Shown here: positions 18,838 through 26,231 of the stretch, in pieces
Position numbering within the stretch: the stretch's first letter is position 1
Layout of the letters: the number at the start of each line of letters is the position of its first letter
NCBI RefSeq assembly: GCF_001667275.1
Contig: NZ_LZHV01000012.1
Span: 43,260-107,259, forward strand
Direction: 5' to 3'
Length of the DNA: 64,000 nt
DNA from: Mycobacterium sp. ACS4054
Lineage (GTDB): Bacteria; Actinomycetota; Actinomycetes; Mycobacteriales; Mycobacteriaceae
Position numbers and translations under genes: made by a program
Notes under the pieces: model-generated
Seen by the model: only the letters and a program-made list of their open reading frames with translations
What the model was told of the DNA's origin: nothing
The model's database searches: none

Positions 18838-20027
18838 CCGGGCCGCTGCGCGGCGTGCGGATCGTCATGATGGGCGGTCTGGGTCCCGCCCCGTTCTGCG
18901 GAATGTTGTTGGGCGACTTGGGCGCCGACGTCATCCGCATCGACGGTCTGCCGGGTGTGGACGGTCCGTTGCCCATCGATTACACGGTGCGGCGCAGCCA
19001 GCGGTCGCTCGCCGTCGACGTCAAAGATGTGCGGGGCAGGGAACTCGTCCATCGCCTGGTCGCCGACGCGGACGCCTTCGTCGACGTCTACCGGCCCGGG
19101 GTGGCCGAACGCCTGGGCATCGGCCCGGACGAGCTGTGCGAGCGCAATCCCCGCCTGGTGTATGCCCGCATGACCGGCTACGGGCAGGACGGGCCGCTGG
19201 CCAGCCACGCCGGTCACGACATCAACTACATCGCCGTGGCCGGCGCCCTGCACGGCATCGGCACCGCCGAATCCCCGGTGCCGCCGCTGAATCTGGTTGG
19301 CGACTACGGCGGCGGCGGAATGCTCTTGGCCGTCGGCCTGCTCAGCGCCATCCTCGAGGCCCGCGAGTCCGGCACCGGCCAGGTGCTCGACGTCGCCATG
19401 GTCGACGGCGTCGCCACGCTGTTGGCGCCGTATTTCGGGATGGTGCCCGCCGGCACCTGGCGCGACCGGCGCCACGCCAATGTGCTCGACGGCGCCGCCC
19501 ACTTCTACGGCGTGTACGCCACGGCCGACGGCGGCCACTTCGCCGTCGGCGCGATGGAATCCAAGTTCTACGCGGAGCTGTGCGATCGGCTGGGCGTCGA
19601 CGTGCCCCACGACGACGACGCGCCCGCGGCGTGGGCCGCGCACCGCGCCACACTGGCCGACCGGTTCGCCGAGAAGCCGAGCCGGGAGTGGGAGCGGCTC
19701 CTCGACACCCCGGGATGCTGTGCGACGCCGGTCCTTTCGCTAGCCGAGGCGCCGCGGCATCCGCATCTCGCCGCGCGAAAGACGTTCATCGAGGTCGACG
19801 GCATCACCCAGCCCGCGCCAGCGCCGCGGTTCTCCCGGACCCGGCCGCAGACCCCCACTTCGCCTCGCTTCCCGGTGATCACACCGACGCGCTGCTGCGC
19901 GAACTGGGGATGGACACCCCAAACATCACCGAGCTCGTCGAAGCGGGCGTCGTGGCCCAAAGCAACCGAGAGGGGCGCTAGATGTCGTGGGACTTCTCCA
20001 CCGACCCCGAGTGGGCGCAGCAACTGA
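18834..20027 (+). CDS. CaiB/BaiF CoA-transferase / alpha-methylacyl-CoA racemase-like, frameshifted near 3' end
   Basis: Residues 1-335 are a normal class III CoA-transferase/racemase: GGLGPAPFCGMLLGDLGADVIRID at the start, GHDINYIAVAGAL and GDYGGGGMLLAVG with the racemase His and Asp, and AMESKFYAELC. After about 19,840 the open frame gives an arginine/serine-rich tail of no family likeness, while the next frame continues the family C-terminus (DPHFASLPGDHTDALLRELG) and stops at 19,981, one base before the next gene's ATG. One C appears to be missing from ACCCGG at 19,839-19,844. The gene is therefore a recent frameshift mutant or carries a sequencing error; repaired it would span 18834-19981. 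GTG 18834 overlaps the hydratase stop by 4 bp. Confidence 0.85.
   Translation: MTGPLRGVRIVMMGGLGPAPFCGMLLGDLGADVIRIDGLPGVDGPLPIDYTVRRSQRSLAVDVKDVRGRELVHRLVADADAFVDVYRPGVAERLGIGPDELCERNPRLVYARMTGYGQDGPLASHAGHDINYIAVAGALHGIGTAESPVPPLNLVGDYGGGGMLLAVGLLSAILEARESGTGQVLDVAMVDGVATLLAPYFGMVPAGTWRDRRHANVLDGAAHFYGVYATADGGHFAVGAMESKFYAELCDRLGVDVPHDDDAPAAWAAHRATLADRFAEKPSREWERLLDTPGCCATPVLSLAEAPRHPHLAARKTFIEVDGITQPAPAPRFSRTRPQTPTSPRFPVITPTRCCANWGWTPQTSPSSSKRASWPKATERGARCRGTSPPTPSGRSN
19838..19845 (+). other. Putative one-base deletion (frameshift) in CaiB-family gene
   Basis: At this point the family-like reading passes from the frame of 18834 to the frame ending at 19981. ACCCGG would need a fourth C to restore a continuous protein (FSRTPAADPHFASL). 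Short C runs are common sites for both indel mutation and sequencing error. Confidence 0.7.
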
Positions 20028-21277
20028 AATGGGTCGAGGACTTCGTGCGCGAAGAGTGCGAGCCGATCGACCTGATCGTCAAGGAGTCTCACGACCTCAA
20101 TGATCCGGTGCGCCAGGCGTTGATCCCCCCGCTACAGGAGATCGTCAAGGAGCGGGGCCTGTGGGCCACCCACCTCGGGCCGCACCTGGGCGGCCCCGGC
20201 TACGGTCAGGTCAAACTTGCTCTGCTCAACGAGATCCTGGGCCGCTCGGAGTGCGCTCCGATCGTCTTCGGTTCCCAGGCGCCCGACTCCGGCAACAGCG
20301 AAATCCTGGCGCACTACGGCACCCCGGAACTGAAAGCCCGCTACTTAGAGCCGCTCCTGGACAACCGCATCGTGTCCTGCTTTTCGATGACCGAGCCGCA
20401 GGGCGGCGCCGACCCGAAGGTCTTCCGCACCACCGCGGTGCTCGATGGGAATCATTGGATCATCAACGGGGAGAAGTGGTTCTCGTCGTTCGCGTCGATG
20501 GCGTCGTTCATCATCGTGATGGCGATGACCGACCCCGACGCGCCGCCCTACCAACGCTATTCGATGTTCGTCGTGCCCGGGGACACTCCCGGGATCAACG
20601 TGCTGCGCGACGTCGGCCTGGGCTACCAGCCGCTGGGCGGCGGGCGCGAGGGCTACGTCCGCTACGAGAACGTCCGCGTGCCGACCGACCACATGCTTGG
20701 CCCGCGGGGTGGGGCGTTCGTCGTGGCGCAGACCCGCTTGGGCGGCGGGCGAATTCATCACGCGATGCGCACGGTCGGCCTGGTCCGCCGGATCTTCGAC
20801 ATGCTCTGCGAGCGGGCCGTATCCCGGTACACGCAGGGCGAGATGCTGTCCAACAAACAACTCGTCCAGGAGATGATCGCCGACTCGTGGATGGAGATCG
20901 AGGCCTTCCGCCTGCTGACCCTGCAAACCGCTTGGAAGATCGACCAATTCAACGACTATCGCGCGGTGCGGGCGGACATCTCGGCGGTGAAGGCGATGAT
21001 GCAGAAGGTGCTGCACGACGTGTCGTCGCGGGCGCTGCAGCTGCAAGGATCTCTGGGCACCACGCACGAGATGCCGTTCGTGCAGTACCTGGTGGAGTCG
21101 TTCGTGCTGGGGCTCGCCGACGGACCCACCGAGGTGCACAAGGTGACGTTGGCCCGGCTATTGCTCAAAGACCGTGAGCCGGCGCCCGACCTGTTCCCGT
21201 CCGAACACCTGCTGCGGTTGCGCGCGGCCGCCGAGGCGAAGTTCGCCGACCAGCTGGCCGGCATCCCTCGGGCCTAA
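19982..21277 (+). CDS. Acyl-CoA dehydrogenase (ACAD10/11-like FadE)
   Basis: This 431-residue FAD enzyme has an extended helical N-terminus, the flavin motif SCFSMTEPQGGADPK (about residues 133-147), WIINGEKWFSS (about 160) and the C-terminal ADGPTEVHKVTLARLLL (about 379-395). The Asp of ADGP takes the place of the usual YEGT Glu, as in the ACAD10/11 group that acts on long or branched, sometimes phosphorylated, acyl-CoAs. The ATG follows immediately after the stop of the repaired CaiB frame, and the gene ends the operon. Its stop overlaps the convergent MspA gene by 4 bp. Confidence 0.92.
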   Translation: MSWDFSTDPEWAQQLKWVEDFVREECEPIDLIVKESHDLNDPVRQALIPPLQEIVKERGLWATHLGPHLGGPGYGQVKLALLNEILGRSECAPIVFGSQAPDSGNSEILAHYGTPELKARYLEPLLDNRIVSCFSMTEPQGGADPKVFRTTAVLDGNHWIINGEKWFSSFASMASFIIVMAMTDPDAPPYQRYSMFVVPGDTPGINVLRDVGLGYQPLGGGREGYVRYENVRVPTDHMLGPRGGAFVVAQTRLGGGRIHHAMRTVGLVRRIFDMLCERAVSRYTQGEMLSNKQLVQEMIADSWMEIEAFRLLTLQTAWKIDQFNDYRAVRADISAVKAMMQKVLHDVSSRALQLQGSLGTTHEMPFVQYLVESFVLGLADGPTEVHKVTLARLLLKDREPAPDLFPSEHLLRLRAAAEAKFADQLAGIPRA

Positions 21278-21987
21278 ACCGATTTGGTGACGCCGACGTA
21301 GGACAGCACCACGTCGGACAGATCGGTCATGCGCGTCAGCACCGCGTAGGAGCGGATGAACGACTGGCCCACGCAGCCGTCGATCTTGATGTGGAAGTTG
21401 CTGATCATCACCCAGGGATTCGCACCCTTGAAATTCTTCTTGATCACCGGGACCGTGAGGACGAGGCCGGGTTTCATGCCGATGCTCATCACGCCGTTCA
21501 TCGGGGTCGAAACGAACGGCAGCAGGGGCGGCAATGTACCGGTGGTGTCGAACGTCGGGCTGACGCCCGGGATGATGCCGGCGCCGCCTTCCATGATCAC
21601 GCCGTTGGATGTGCTCATGTCGATCCCGCAGCCGATCTGATAGCCCACCTCCAGGATTCCGTGCGGCTCCTCCGGCCCTTTCAGCGAGCCGACGAAGATG
21701 CCACTGGCCATGTATTCGCGCGACGCTATGGAGGTGGTCAGCGGCGCCACCGGCACTTGCATCTCGTCCTTCGCGCCCAGTCCCAGGGTCCAGCCGTCGG
21801 GAGTGTTGAGGGTGACGGGGGGGTTCGAGGGCACCGCTCCGCTGGCCGGTGCCGACGCTGCGGCGGCGGGTTCTATCTCGGGACCGTCATCGGGATCGGC
21901 GCTCGCCGCGGGGGCCGTGACCAGACACATGACGAGGCAAACGGCGACCACCAGCGCGCGACGAACGACCACGGCTACCGGCCTCAC
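21274..21987 (-). CDS. MspA-family outer-membrane porin
   Basis: A 237-residue exported protein: an Arg-rich start, a hydrophobic signal segment (about 9-25), likely cleavage after ASA (about 30), then an MspA-type beta domain with VTLNTPDGWTLGLGAKDE, REYMASGIFVGSLKG, GYQIGCGIDMS and NFHIKIDGCVGQSFIRSYA. Two Cys residues could form a disulfide. MspA homologues form octameric mycomembrane pores for small hydrophilic solutes. It is longer than mature MspA (184) because of an Ala/Pro-rich linker (about 33-55). Start GTG 21987. It is convergent with the dehydrogenase. Confidence 0.88.
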   Translation of the reverse strand: MRPVAVVVRRALVVAVCLVMCLVTAPAASADPDDGPEIEPAAAASAPASGAVPSNPPVTLNTPDGWTLGLGAKDEMQVPVAPLTTSIASREYMASGIFVGSLKGPEEPHGILEVGYQIGCGIDMSTSNGVIMEGGAGIIPGVSPTFDTTGTLPPLLPFVSTPMNGVMSIGMKPGLVLTVPVIKKNFKGANPWVMISNFHIKIDGCVGQSFIRSYAVLTRMTDLSDVVLSYVGVTKSV

Positions 21988-22131
21988 GCAGCCAAGGTAC
22001 GCACCGGCCGTTTCGAGTCGCGAAATTTGCTGGACGGCCGATGGAAGTTGTTGTGTGTTTGTGACTCTTATGCGATATAGGCGCGGAGGTAGAATCGTTC
22101 GCAGTTCGGGCAGACGACGGAGAGGGCCGCG

Positions 22132-22380
22132 ATGATGCTTCGCAGGTGCGCCGGTCTGCTCGTCGCGGGTTCGCTGCTCCTCGCGGGACTGACGGTTGGC
22201 ACCGGCACGGCGCTGGCGTCTCCGGACCCGGGCCAGGTGGACGACATCCCCACGATCGACGAATGGCAGATCCAGTACCCCACCACAATGACGAACCCCT
22301 ACGAAGATTCAGTCGGCTCGTCGGGCGACTGGGGTGGCGTCGGAATGTGGTGCGAAAATCTCCACGCCAACTGCAGCTGA
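22132..22380 (+). CDS. Small secreted protein of unknown function
   Basis: An 82-residue product with a clear signal peptide (MMLRRCAGLL..., cleavage probably after ALA-S near residue 29) and an acidic, Tyr/Pro-rich mature part of about 53 residues ending in WCENLHANCS with two Cys. A GAGAGGG ribosome site precedes the double ATG. I recognise no domain. It stands alone between the divergent MspA gene and the convergent phosphotransferase gene. TAGAAT at about 22,092 could be its -10. Confidence 0.7.
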   Translation: MMLRRCAGLLVAGSLLLAGLTVGTGTALASPDPGQVDDIPTIDEWQIQYPTTMTNPYEDSVGSSGDWGGVGMWCENLHANCS

Positions 22381-22391
22381 TCGAGTGACCG

Positions 22392-23348
22392 TCAATCCAG
22401 TAGTGACCGCGCCCGATCCAGCAACCGCGGCAGCGTTGCAGCCATCGCTTCCAATTCGGCTCGCGGGGAAGCCCGCCGCCGATTGTGCTTGACGATCAGC
22501 GCCCACGTCGCCGCCGACTTGAAGCACGCCAGCGCCCGGAACCAAGCCAGGTCGGTGACGTCGAGGCCCAGCTCGTCTCGGTAGATCCCCGCGAGCTCGG
22601 CCACGGGCGGCAGCGTGGCGGCCGAAGTAACGCGTTGGTACGTGGACGGGTCGCAGTTGATCAGGAACCAGCCCGCGTCGATCCGTGGATCACCGATTGA
22701 CCAGATCTCCCAGTCGATCACCGCGTTGATGCGGGATCCGGCCGCCATCAAATTGCCCAGCCGGAAATCACCGTGCACGACGCTCGGACGCATCGCCATT
22801 GGCGCGCAGCCCAGTAACGCGTCACGCACCTGCGGCCAATCCGGCACCAGCGCCGCATCGACGGTGTGCAGCGTTTCCGACCATCGCCGGACTTCGCCGG
22901 CCGCATCGATAACCGGCTCACCGGTCAGGCCTAGCTCGTTCGGCCGCAGACTGTGCAGGGCGGCCATCGCCCGGCATGCGTTGCGGTACCGCTCGTGAAG
23001 GTCGGGCGCATCCGCGTAGCCGTCGAAAAGCGGCTCGGCACAGTCGCCTTCGACGCGCGACATCACGAACAAGGGCGGCGTGCGCGGTGGGGCCCCGGGG
23101 TCCTCCCACAGCACCTCGGGCACCGGAACCGCGCTGCCGGCAAGGGCTTTCATGATGCGGGCCTGGCGCAGCACGTCGCGGTGCGCGACCGGTTCGACGC
23201 CGGGCGGGGCGACCTTGATCACCACCGGGCGGCCGTCGTGGGCGCCCTGGAACGTCAGGCTGGAGGCGCCCCCCGACAGCGGGGCGACGCCGGTGACGCC
23301 GGCGCCGGCCAGTCGCCGCCGCAGTTCGTCCGGGTCGAGCTCGGCCAT
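22392..23348 (-). CDS. Phosphotransferase (aminoglycoside-phosphotransferase fold, ACAD10 kinase-like)
   Basis: A 318-residue kinase-fold protein with a Gly-rich N-lobe (LSGGASSLTF), catalytic loop VVHGDFRLGNLM (about residues 201-212) and metal-binding INAVIDWEIWSIGDP (about 219-233). Mycobacterial members of this kind are mostly not drug-resistance enzymes; some phosphorylate hydroxyacyl-CoAs for removal by ACAD10/11-type dehydrogenases, one of which lies at 19,982. Its ATG directly follows the TGA of the upstream SDR, so the two are coupled. Substrate inferred only. Confidence 0.85.
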   Translation of the reverse strand: MAELDPDELRRRLAGAGVTGVAPLSGGASSLTFQGAHDGRPVVIKVAPPGVEPVAHRDVLRQARIMKALAGSAVPVPEVLWEDPGAPPRTPPLFVMSRVEGDCAEPLFDGYADAPDLHERYRNACRAMAALHSLRPNELGLTGEPVIDAAGEVRRWSETLHTVDAALVPDWPQVRDALLGCAPMAMRPSVVHGDFRLGNLMAAGSRINAVIDWEIWSIGDPRIDAGWFLINCDPSTYQRVTSAATLPPVAELAGIYRDELGLDVTDLAWFRALACFKSAATWALIVKHNRRRASPRAELEAMAATLPRLLDRARSLLD

Positions 23349-24149
23349 TCAGCCGGCGGGCTTGGTCCAGCCGACCTCGGCGAGGAAGGGCTGCGTCTGT
23401 GCGATGCGACCGGTCAGGGTCTTCGGATCACCGGTACACAACCGGAACGCGGTCTCGGTGATCAGTTCGATGTCCTCGGTGTCGATCTTCGCGAGGTCGA
23501 GCAGTCCCGCCCCGGGCGTGGCCACGGGATTGGTGGGGGCGGCGGCGTTGACGGCGATCCCGTCGTCGTAGAGCTCGGCCGCAAGGCTTTTCGTCAACCG
23601 GTTGAGCGCGGCCTTGACCGTCCCGTAGACGCCGAAGCCCGCGGTGCGGTCGAATTCGGAGAACGGCGGCCCCGCCGGCAGGTCACCACCCACCGAGGTC
23701 AAATTCAGGATCCAGCCCCTGCCGCGCTCGCGCATCGCGGGGATCGCCAGCTGGCTCAGCTGTAGCGGGCCGAGGACATGCATTTCCAGCATCAGCCGGA
23801 CCCGTCGTTCGGGAAACCCGTCCAGCGGCCGCAGAAAGGTCACCGCGGCGTTGTTGACCAAGATGTCCGGTGCGCCGACGGCGCTGACCACCTCGGCGAA
23901 AAGCCTTTCGCGCTCTTCGGATCGGGAGAGGTCGGCCTGCACCGCGACGGCCTTGCCGCCCGCGGCCACGATCTCGTCCCGGGTTTCGCCGAGTGACCCC
24001 TGGTACTTGGGGTCGGGGTCCATCGTGCGGGCGGTCAGCGCCACCGTCGCACCGCGCGCGGCGAGCCGCGCGGCGATCGCCTTGCCCAGTCCGCGGCTGC
24101 TGCCGGTGACGAGGGCCACCATCCCGTCGCACCGTTGGTCAGCGCTCAT
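23349..24149 (-). CDS. SDR-family oxidoreductase
   Basis: A 266-residue SDR with TGSSRGLGKA (about residues 15-24), ALTART (an Arg after the second strand suggests NADP), NNAAV, the catalytic SVGG region and YGTVKAALNR (about 174-183). The sequence DLPAGPPFSEFDRT is an insertion before the active Tyr. It is the first gene of a two-gene operon with the phosphotransferase (stop and start abut exactly). An inverted repeat lies 12 bp upstream of its ATG. Confidence 0.85.
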   Translation of the reverse strand: MSADQRCDGMVALVTGSSRGLGKAIAARLAARGATVALTARTMDPDPKYQGSLGETRDEIVAAGGKAVAVQADLSRSEERERLFAEVVSAVGAPDILVNNAAVTFLRPLDGFPERRVRLMLEMHVLGPLQLSQLAIPAMRERGRGWILNLTSVGGDLPAGPPFSEFDRTAGFGVYGTVKAALNRLTKSLAAELYDDGIAVNAAAPTNPVATPGAGLLDLAKIDTEDIELITETAFRLCTGDPKTLTGRIAQTQPFLAEVGWTKPAG

Positions 24150-24160
24150 CCTCGACCTCC

Positions 24161-24181
24161 TACGGAAATGGCTTCTCCGTA
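24161..24181 (-). promoter_or_regulatory. Inverted repeat before SDR-phosphotransferase operon
   Basis: TACGGA and TCCGTA are perfect 6-bp arms around a 9-nt spacer, 12-32 bp upstream of the SDR ATG. The size and position fit a TetR-type repressor site, but no regulator gene lies next to it. Confidence 0.4.
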
Positions 24182-24194
24182 TCAGAGAATGCCA

Positions 24195-24635
24195 TTATCG
24201 CGGGTGCAGGGGAAGCGCGGACCGGCGCAACGCGTCCAGCGAATAGCTCCCGCCGCCCGCGAAGACCAGCAGGAAGAAGGCGAAGCAGAACAGGATGGCC
24301 AGTGCCCCGCCGTTGCCCGCCGGGGGATCGGCAACGGGCCAGAGCGCTTGCGGTTGATGCATCCAGAAGTAGGCGACCGCCATCTGCCCCGAGGCCAGGA
24401 ACGCGGCGGCGCGGGTGAACAGCCCGGCGGCGATGAGCAGGCCCGTGACGATTTCGATCAGCCCGGCGTACCAGCCGGGCCAGGAGCCGAAACCGACATG
24501 GACCGGCGAGGGGACGGGCCAGTCGAACAGGCTCCTCGAGCCGTACGCGGCGAACAGCAGGCCGTAGACGAACCGGAACGCGCTCAGCACCGCCGGGGTG
24601 TAGCGCCCCAGGCGCCTGTCGAAATCCTTTGTCAC
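24195..24635 (-). CDS. DoxX-family membrane protein (Rv3064c-like)
   Basis: A 146-residue protein with four hydrophobic helices (about 15-35, 55-75, 80-98, 110-132) and the family motif GLIEIVTGLLIAAGLFTR near residue 59. DoxX-type proteins are small integral membrane proteins, some of which join redox complexes; function here is unknown. Start GTG 24635. It sits before mmr on the opposite strand as Rv3064c does in M. tuberculosis. Confidence 0.85.
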   Translation of the reverse strand: MTKDFDRRLGRYTPAVLSAFRFVYGLLFAAYGSRSLFDWPVPSPVHVGFGSWPGWYAGLIEIVTGLLIAAGLFTRAAAFLASGQMAVAYFWMHQPQALWPVADPPAGNGGALAILFCFAFFLLVFAGGGSYSLDALRRSALPLHPR

Positions 24636-24774
24636 GGTTCAGAGGTTACGGTCCCGGCCCAGTCGAGCAGACGGCGCCAGAGGCGACGCCCGCTCCCCGA
24701 TCACGTCGCCGACGTCGAACCGCAATCGATGCGCGGGAAACGTCATACGGCGCGATCCTTCCACGACACCTGCT

Positions 24775-24792
24775 GTACACAGATACGTGTAC
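24775..24792. promoter_or_regulatory. Operator palindrome upstream of mmr
   Basis: GTACACAGATACGTGTAC is a perfect inverted repeat with 6-bp arms and a 6-nt spacer, ending 21 bp before the mmr ATG. In M. tuberculosis the TetR regulator Rv3066, encoded just after mmr, controls mmr through an inverted repeat in this position. Here no TetR gene follows mmr. Confidence 0.65.
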
Positions 24793-24813
24793 TTCCGTCA
24801 GCAAGGAGGCGTC

Positions 24814-25137
24814 ATGACCTATCTGTTTCTGCTCTGCGCCATCTTCGCGGAGGTGATAGCGACCAGCCTGCTCAAGAGCACGGAAGGCTTCACCCGGCTC
24901 TGGCCGACCCTGATATGCCTGACCGGCTACGCCGTCTCCTTCGCGCTCTTGGCGCTGGCGATCGCGCGCGGCATGCAGACGGACGTCGCCTACGCGTTGT
25001 GGTCGGCGATCGGCACCGCCCTCATCGTGCTCATCGCCGTGCTGTTTCTCGGCTCTCCGGTGTCGCTCACCAAGGTCGTCGGGGTCGCATTGATCATCGC
25101 CGGCGTGGTCACCCTGAACCTGTCCGGCGCGCATTGA
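24814..25137 (+). CDS. mmr: Small multidrug resistance efflux protein Mmr (EmrE family)
   Basis: A 107-residue four-helix SMR transporter very close to M. tuberculosis Mmr (Rv3065). The essential membrane Glu is Glu13 (LCAIFAEVIATSLLKS), followed by the conserved YALWSAIGTALIV and GVALIIAGVVTLNLSGAH. SMR proteins work as antiparallel dimers, exchanging protons for lipophilic cations such as ethidium. An AAGGAGG ribosome site lies 6 nt before the ATG, which fixes the start. Expression is probably repressor-controlled through the palindrome at 24,775. Confidence 0.96.
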   Translation: MTYLFLLCAIFAEVIATSLLKSTEGFTRLWPTLICLTGYAVSFALLALAIARGMQTDVAYALWSAIGTALIVLIAVLFLGSPVSLTKVVGVALIIAGVVTLNLSGAH

Positions 25138-25139
25138 GG

Positions 25140-25973
25140 CTAGGCGCGGGCGGTCACCGGCGCACTCAGCAGGTCAAGTAGTGCGTCGCTCACCTCGTTT
25201 GGGCGCTCTTCCATCACGTAGTGGTCGGCGCCCGGCAGCCGGACGCGTTCCGCGTGCGGAATGGCCGCGGCCAGTTGGCGCGCGGTGCGCCACGGAATGT
25301 AGGGATCACGCTCACCCCAAATCACGGCGGCGGGACACCGTATCGCCCCGAGTCCCTCCGCCAGCCAGGGGACCGCGGGCACCGGATAATGCGCGAAGAA
25401 GTTCCAGAACCTGCGTTTCCCTTCGGTTGAGTTCATCCAGCCCAGGTACTCGGCTTCCAGCGTGGTGTCAAAGCAGCCGAGCCTCCGATAGCGGGCCAGT
25501 GCCAAATGGTGCAGCGTGGCCAGCGGAAGACGCTGGGCGGCAGCGGACAGCGCGGGGTGCGTGGCGATCCAGTGCTGCCCCCGCGAAAACCGGTAGAACC
25601 ATGGGCGAAAGACGCCGTGTGCCCGGGTGTTCAACAAGGCGAGCCGCAGCACCCGCTCGGGATGCCGGACGGCGTAACCGAGCCCGATGAAGCCACCGTA
25701 GTCGTGCGCGCATAGGTTGAACCGTTGCCAACCCAGCTCACGAACGAATCGTACGATCCGCTCGACCTCGTTGTCGTAGGTGGGTGCGCTCGCCGGCGGA
25801 TCGGATCGGCCGAAGCCCGGCCAGTCCGGGGCCACGACGTGATGGCTGTCCGACAGCGCCTTGATCTGATGCCGCCAGCACGATGCGCTCTGGGGGTAGC
25901 CGTGCAGCAGCAGAACCGGCTCTCCCCTGCCAACGTCCTCTCCGAAGACGTTGCACCCGTCGATATTCCACAT
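25140..25973 (-). CDS. Alpha/beta hydrolase (haloalkane dehalogenase / epoxide hydrolase-like)
   Basis: A 277-residue alpha/beta hydrolase with HGYPQSASCW (oxyanion region, residue 24), nucleophile Asp91 in CAHDYGGF, a helical cap rich in aromatic residues, acid Asp in GERDPYIPW (about 227) and His in GADHYVMEE (about 252). An Asp nucleophile points to epoxide or haloalkane hydrolysis rather than ester hydrolysis. It ends 2 bp after mmr (convergent) in the place where M. tuberculosis has the TetR gene Rv3066. Confidence 0.85.
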   Translation of the reverse strand: MWNIDGCNVFGEDVGRGEPVLLLHGYPQSASCWRHQIKALSDSHHVVAPDWPGFGRSDPPASAPTYDNEVERIVRFVRELGWQRFNLCAHDYGGFIGLGYAVRHPERVLRLALLNTRAHGVFRPWFYRFSRGQHWIATHPALSAAAQRLPLATLHHLALARYRRLGCFDTTLEAEYLGWMNSTEGKRRFWNFFAHYPVPAVPWLAEGLGAIRCPAAVIWGERDPYIPWRTARQLAAAIPHAERVRLPGADHYVMEERPNEVSDALLDLLSAPVTARA

Positions 25974-26231
25974 GACCGAAACCTATTCGGGTCCGACGTG
26001 GTGTCACCCCTCGGTTTGAGACAGACGCCGCTCCATTCCCGCCACCGGCGGGCGCGGCGCCGTCGTGACGGCTAGTCCCAACGCCGCTTCGTCGCCCGCT
26101 GGTGAGCTTGCGTTTACTCAACAGCCTTCAACTGCGCGCCTGATGTGCAAACATCGCTGCCAGACTTGCGGTCTCTCACCCCCGAACAACCGGTGCGGTG
26201 GCGCGGCAGCTCCGAGGGAGTAGGACTCACC

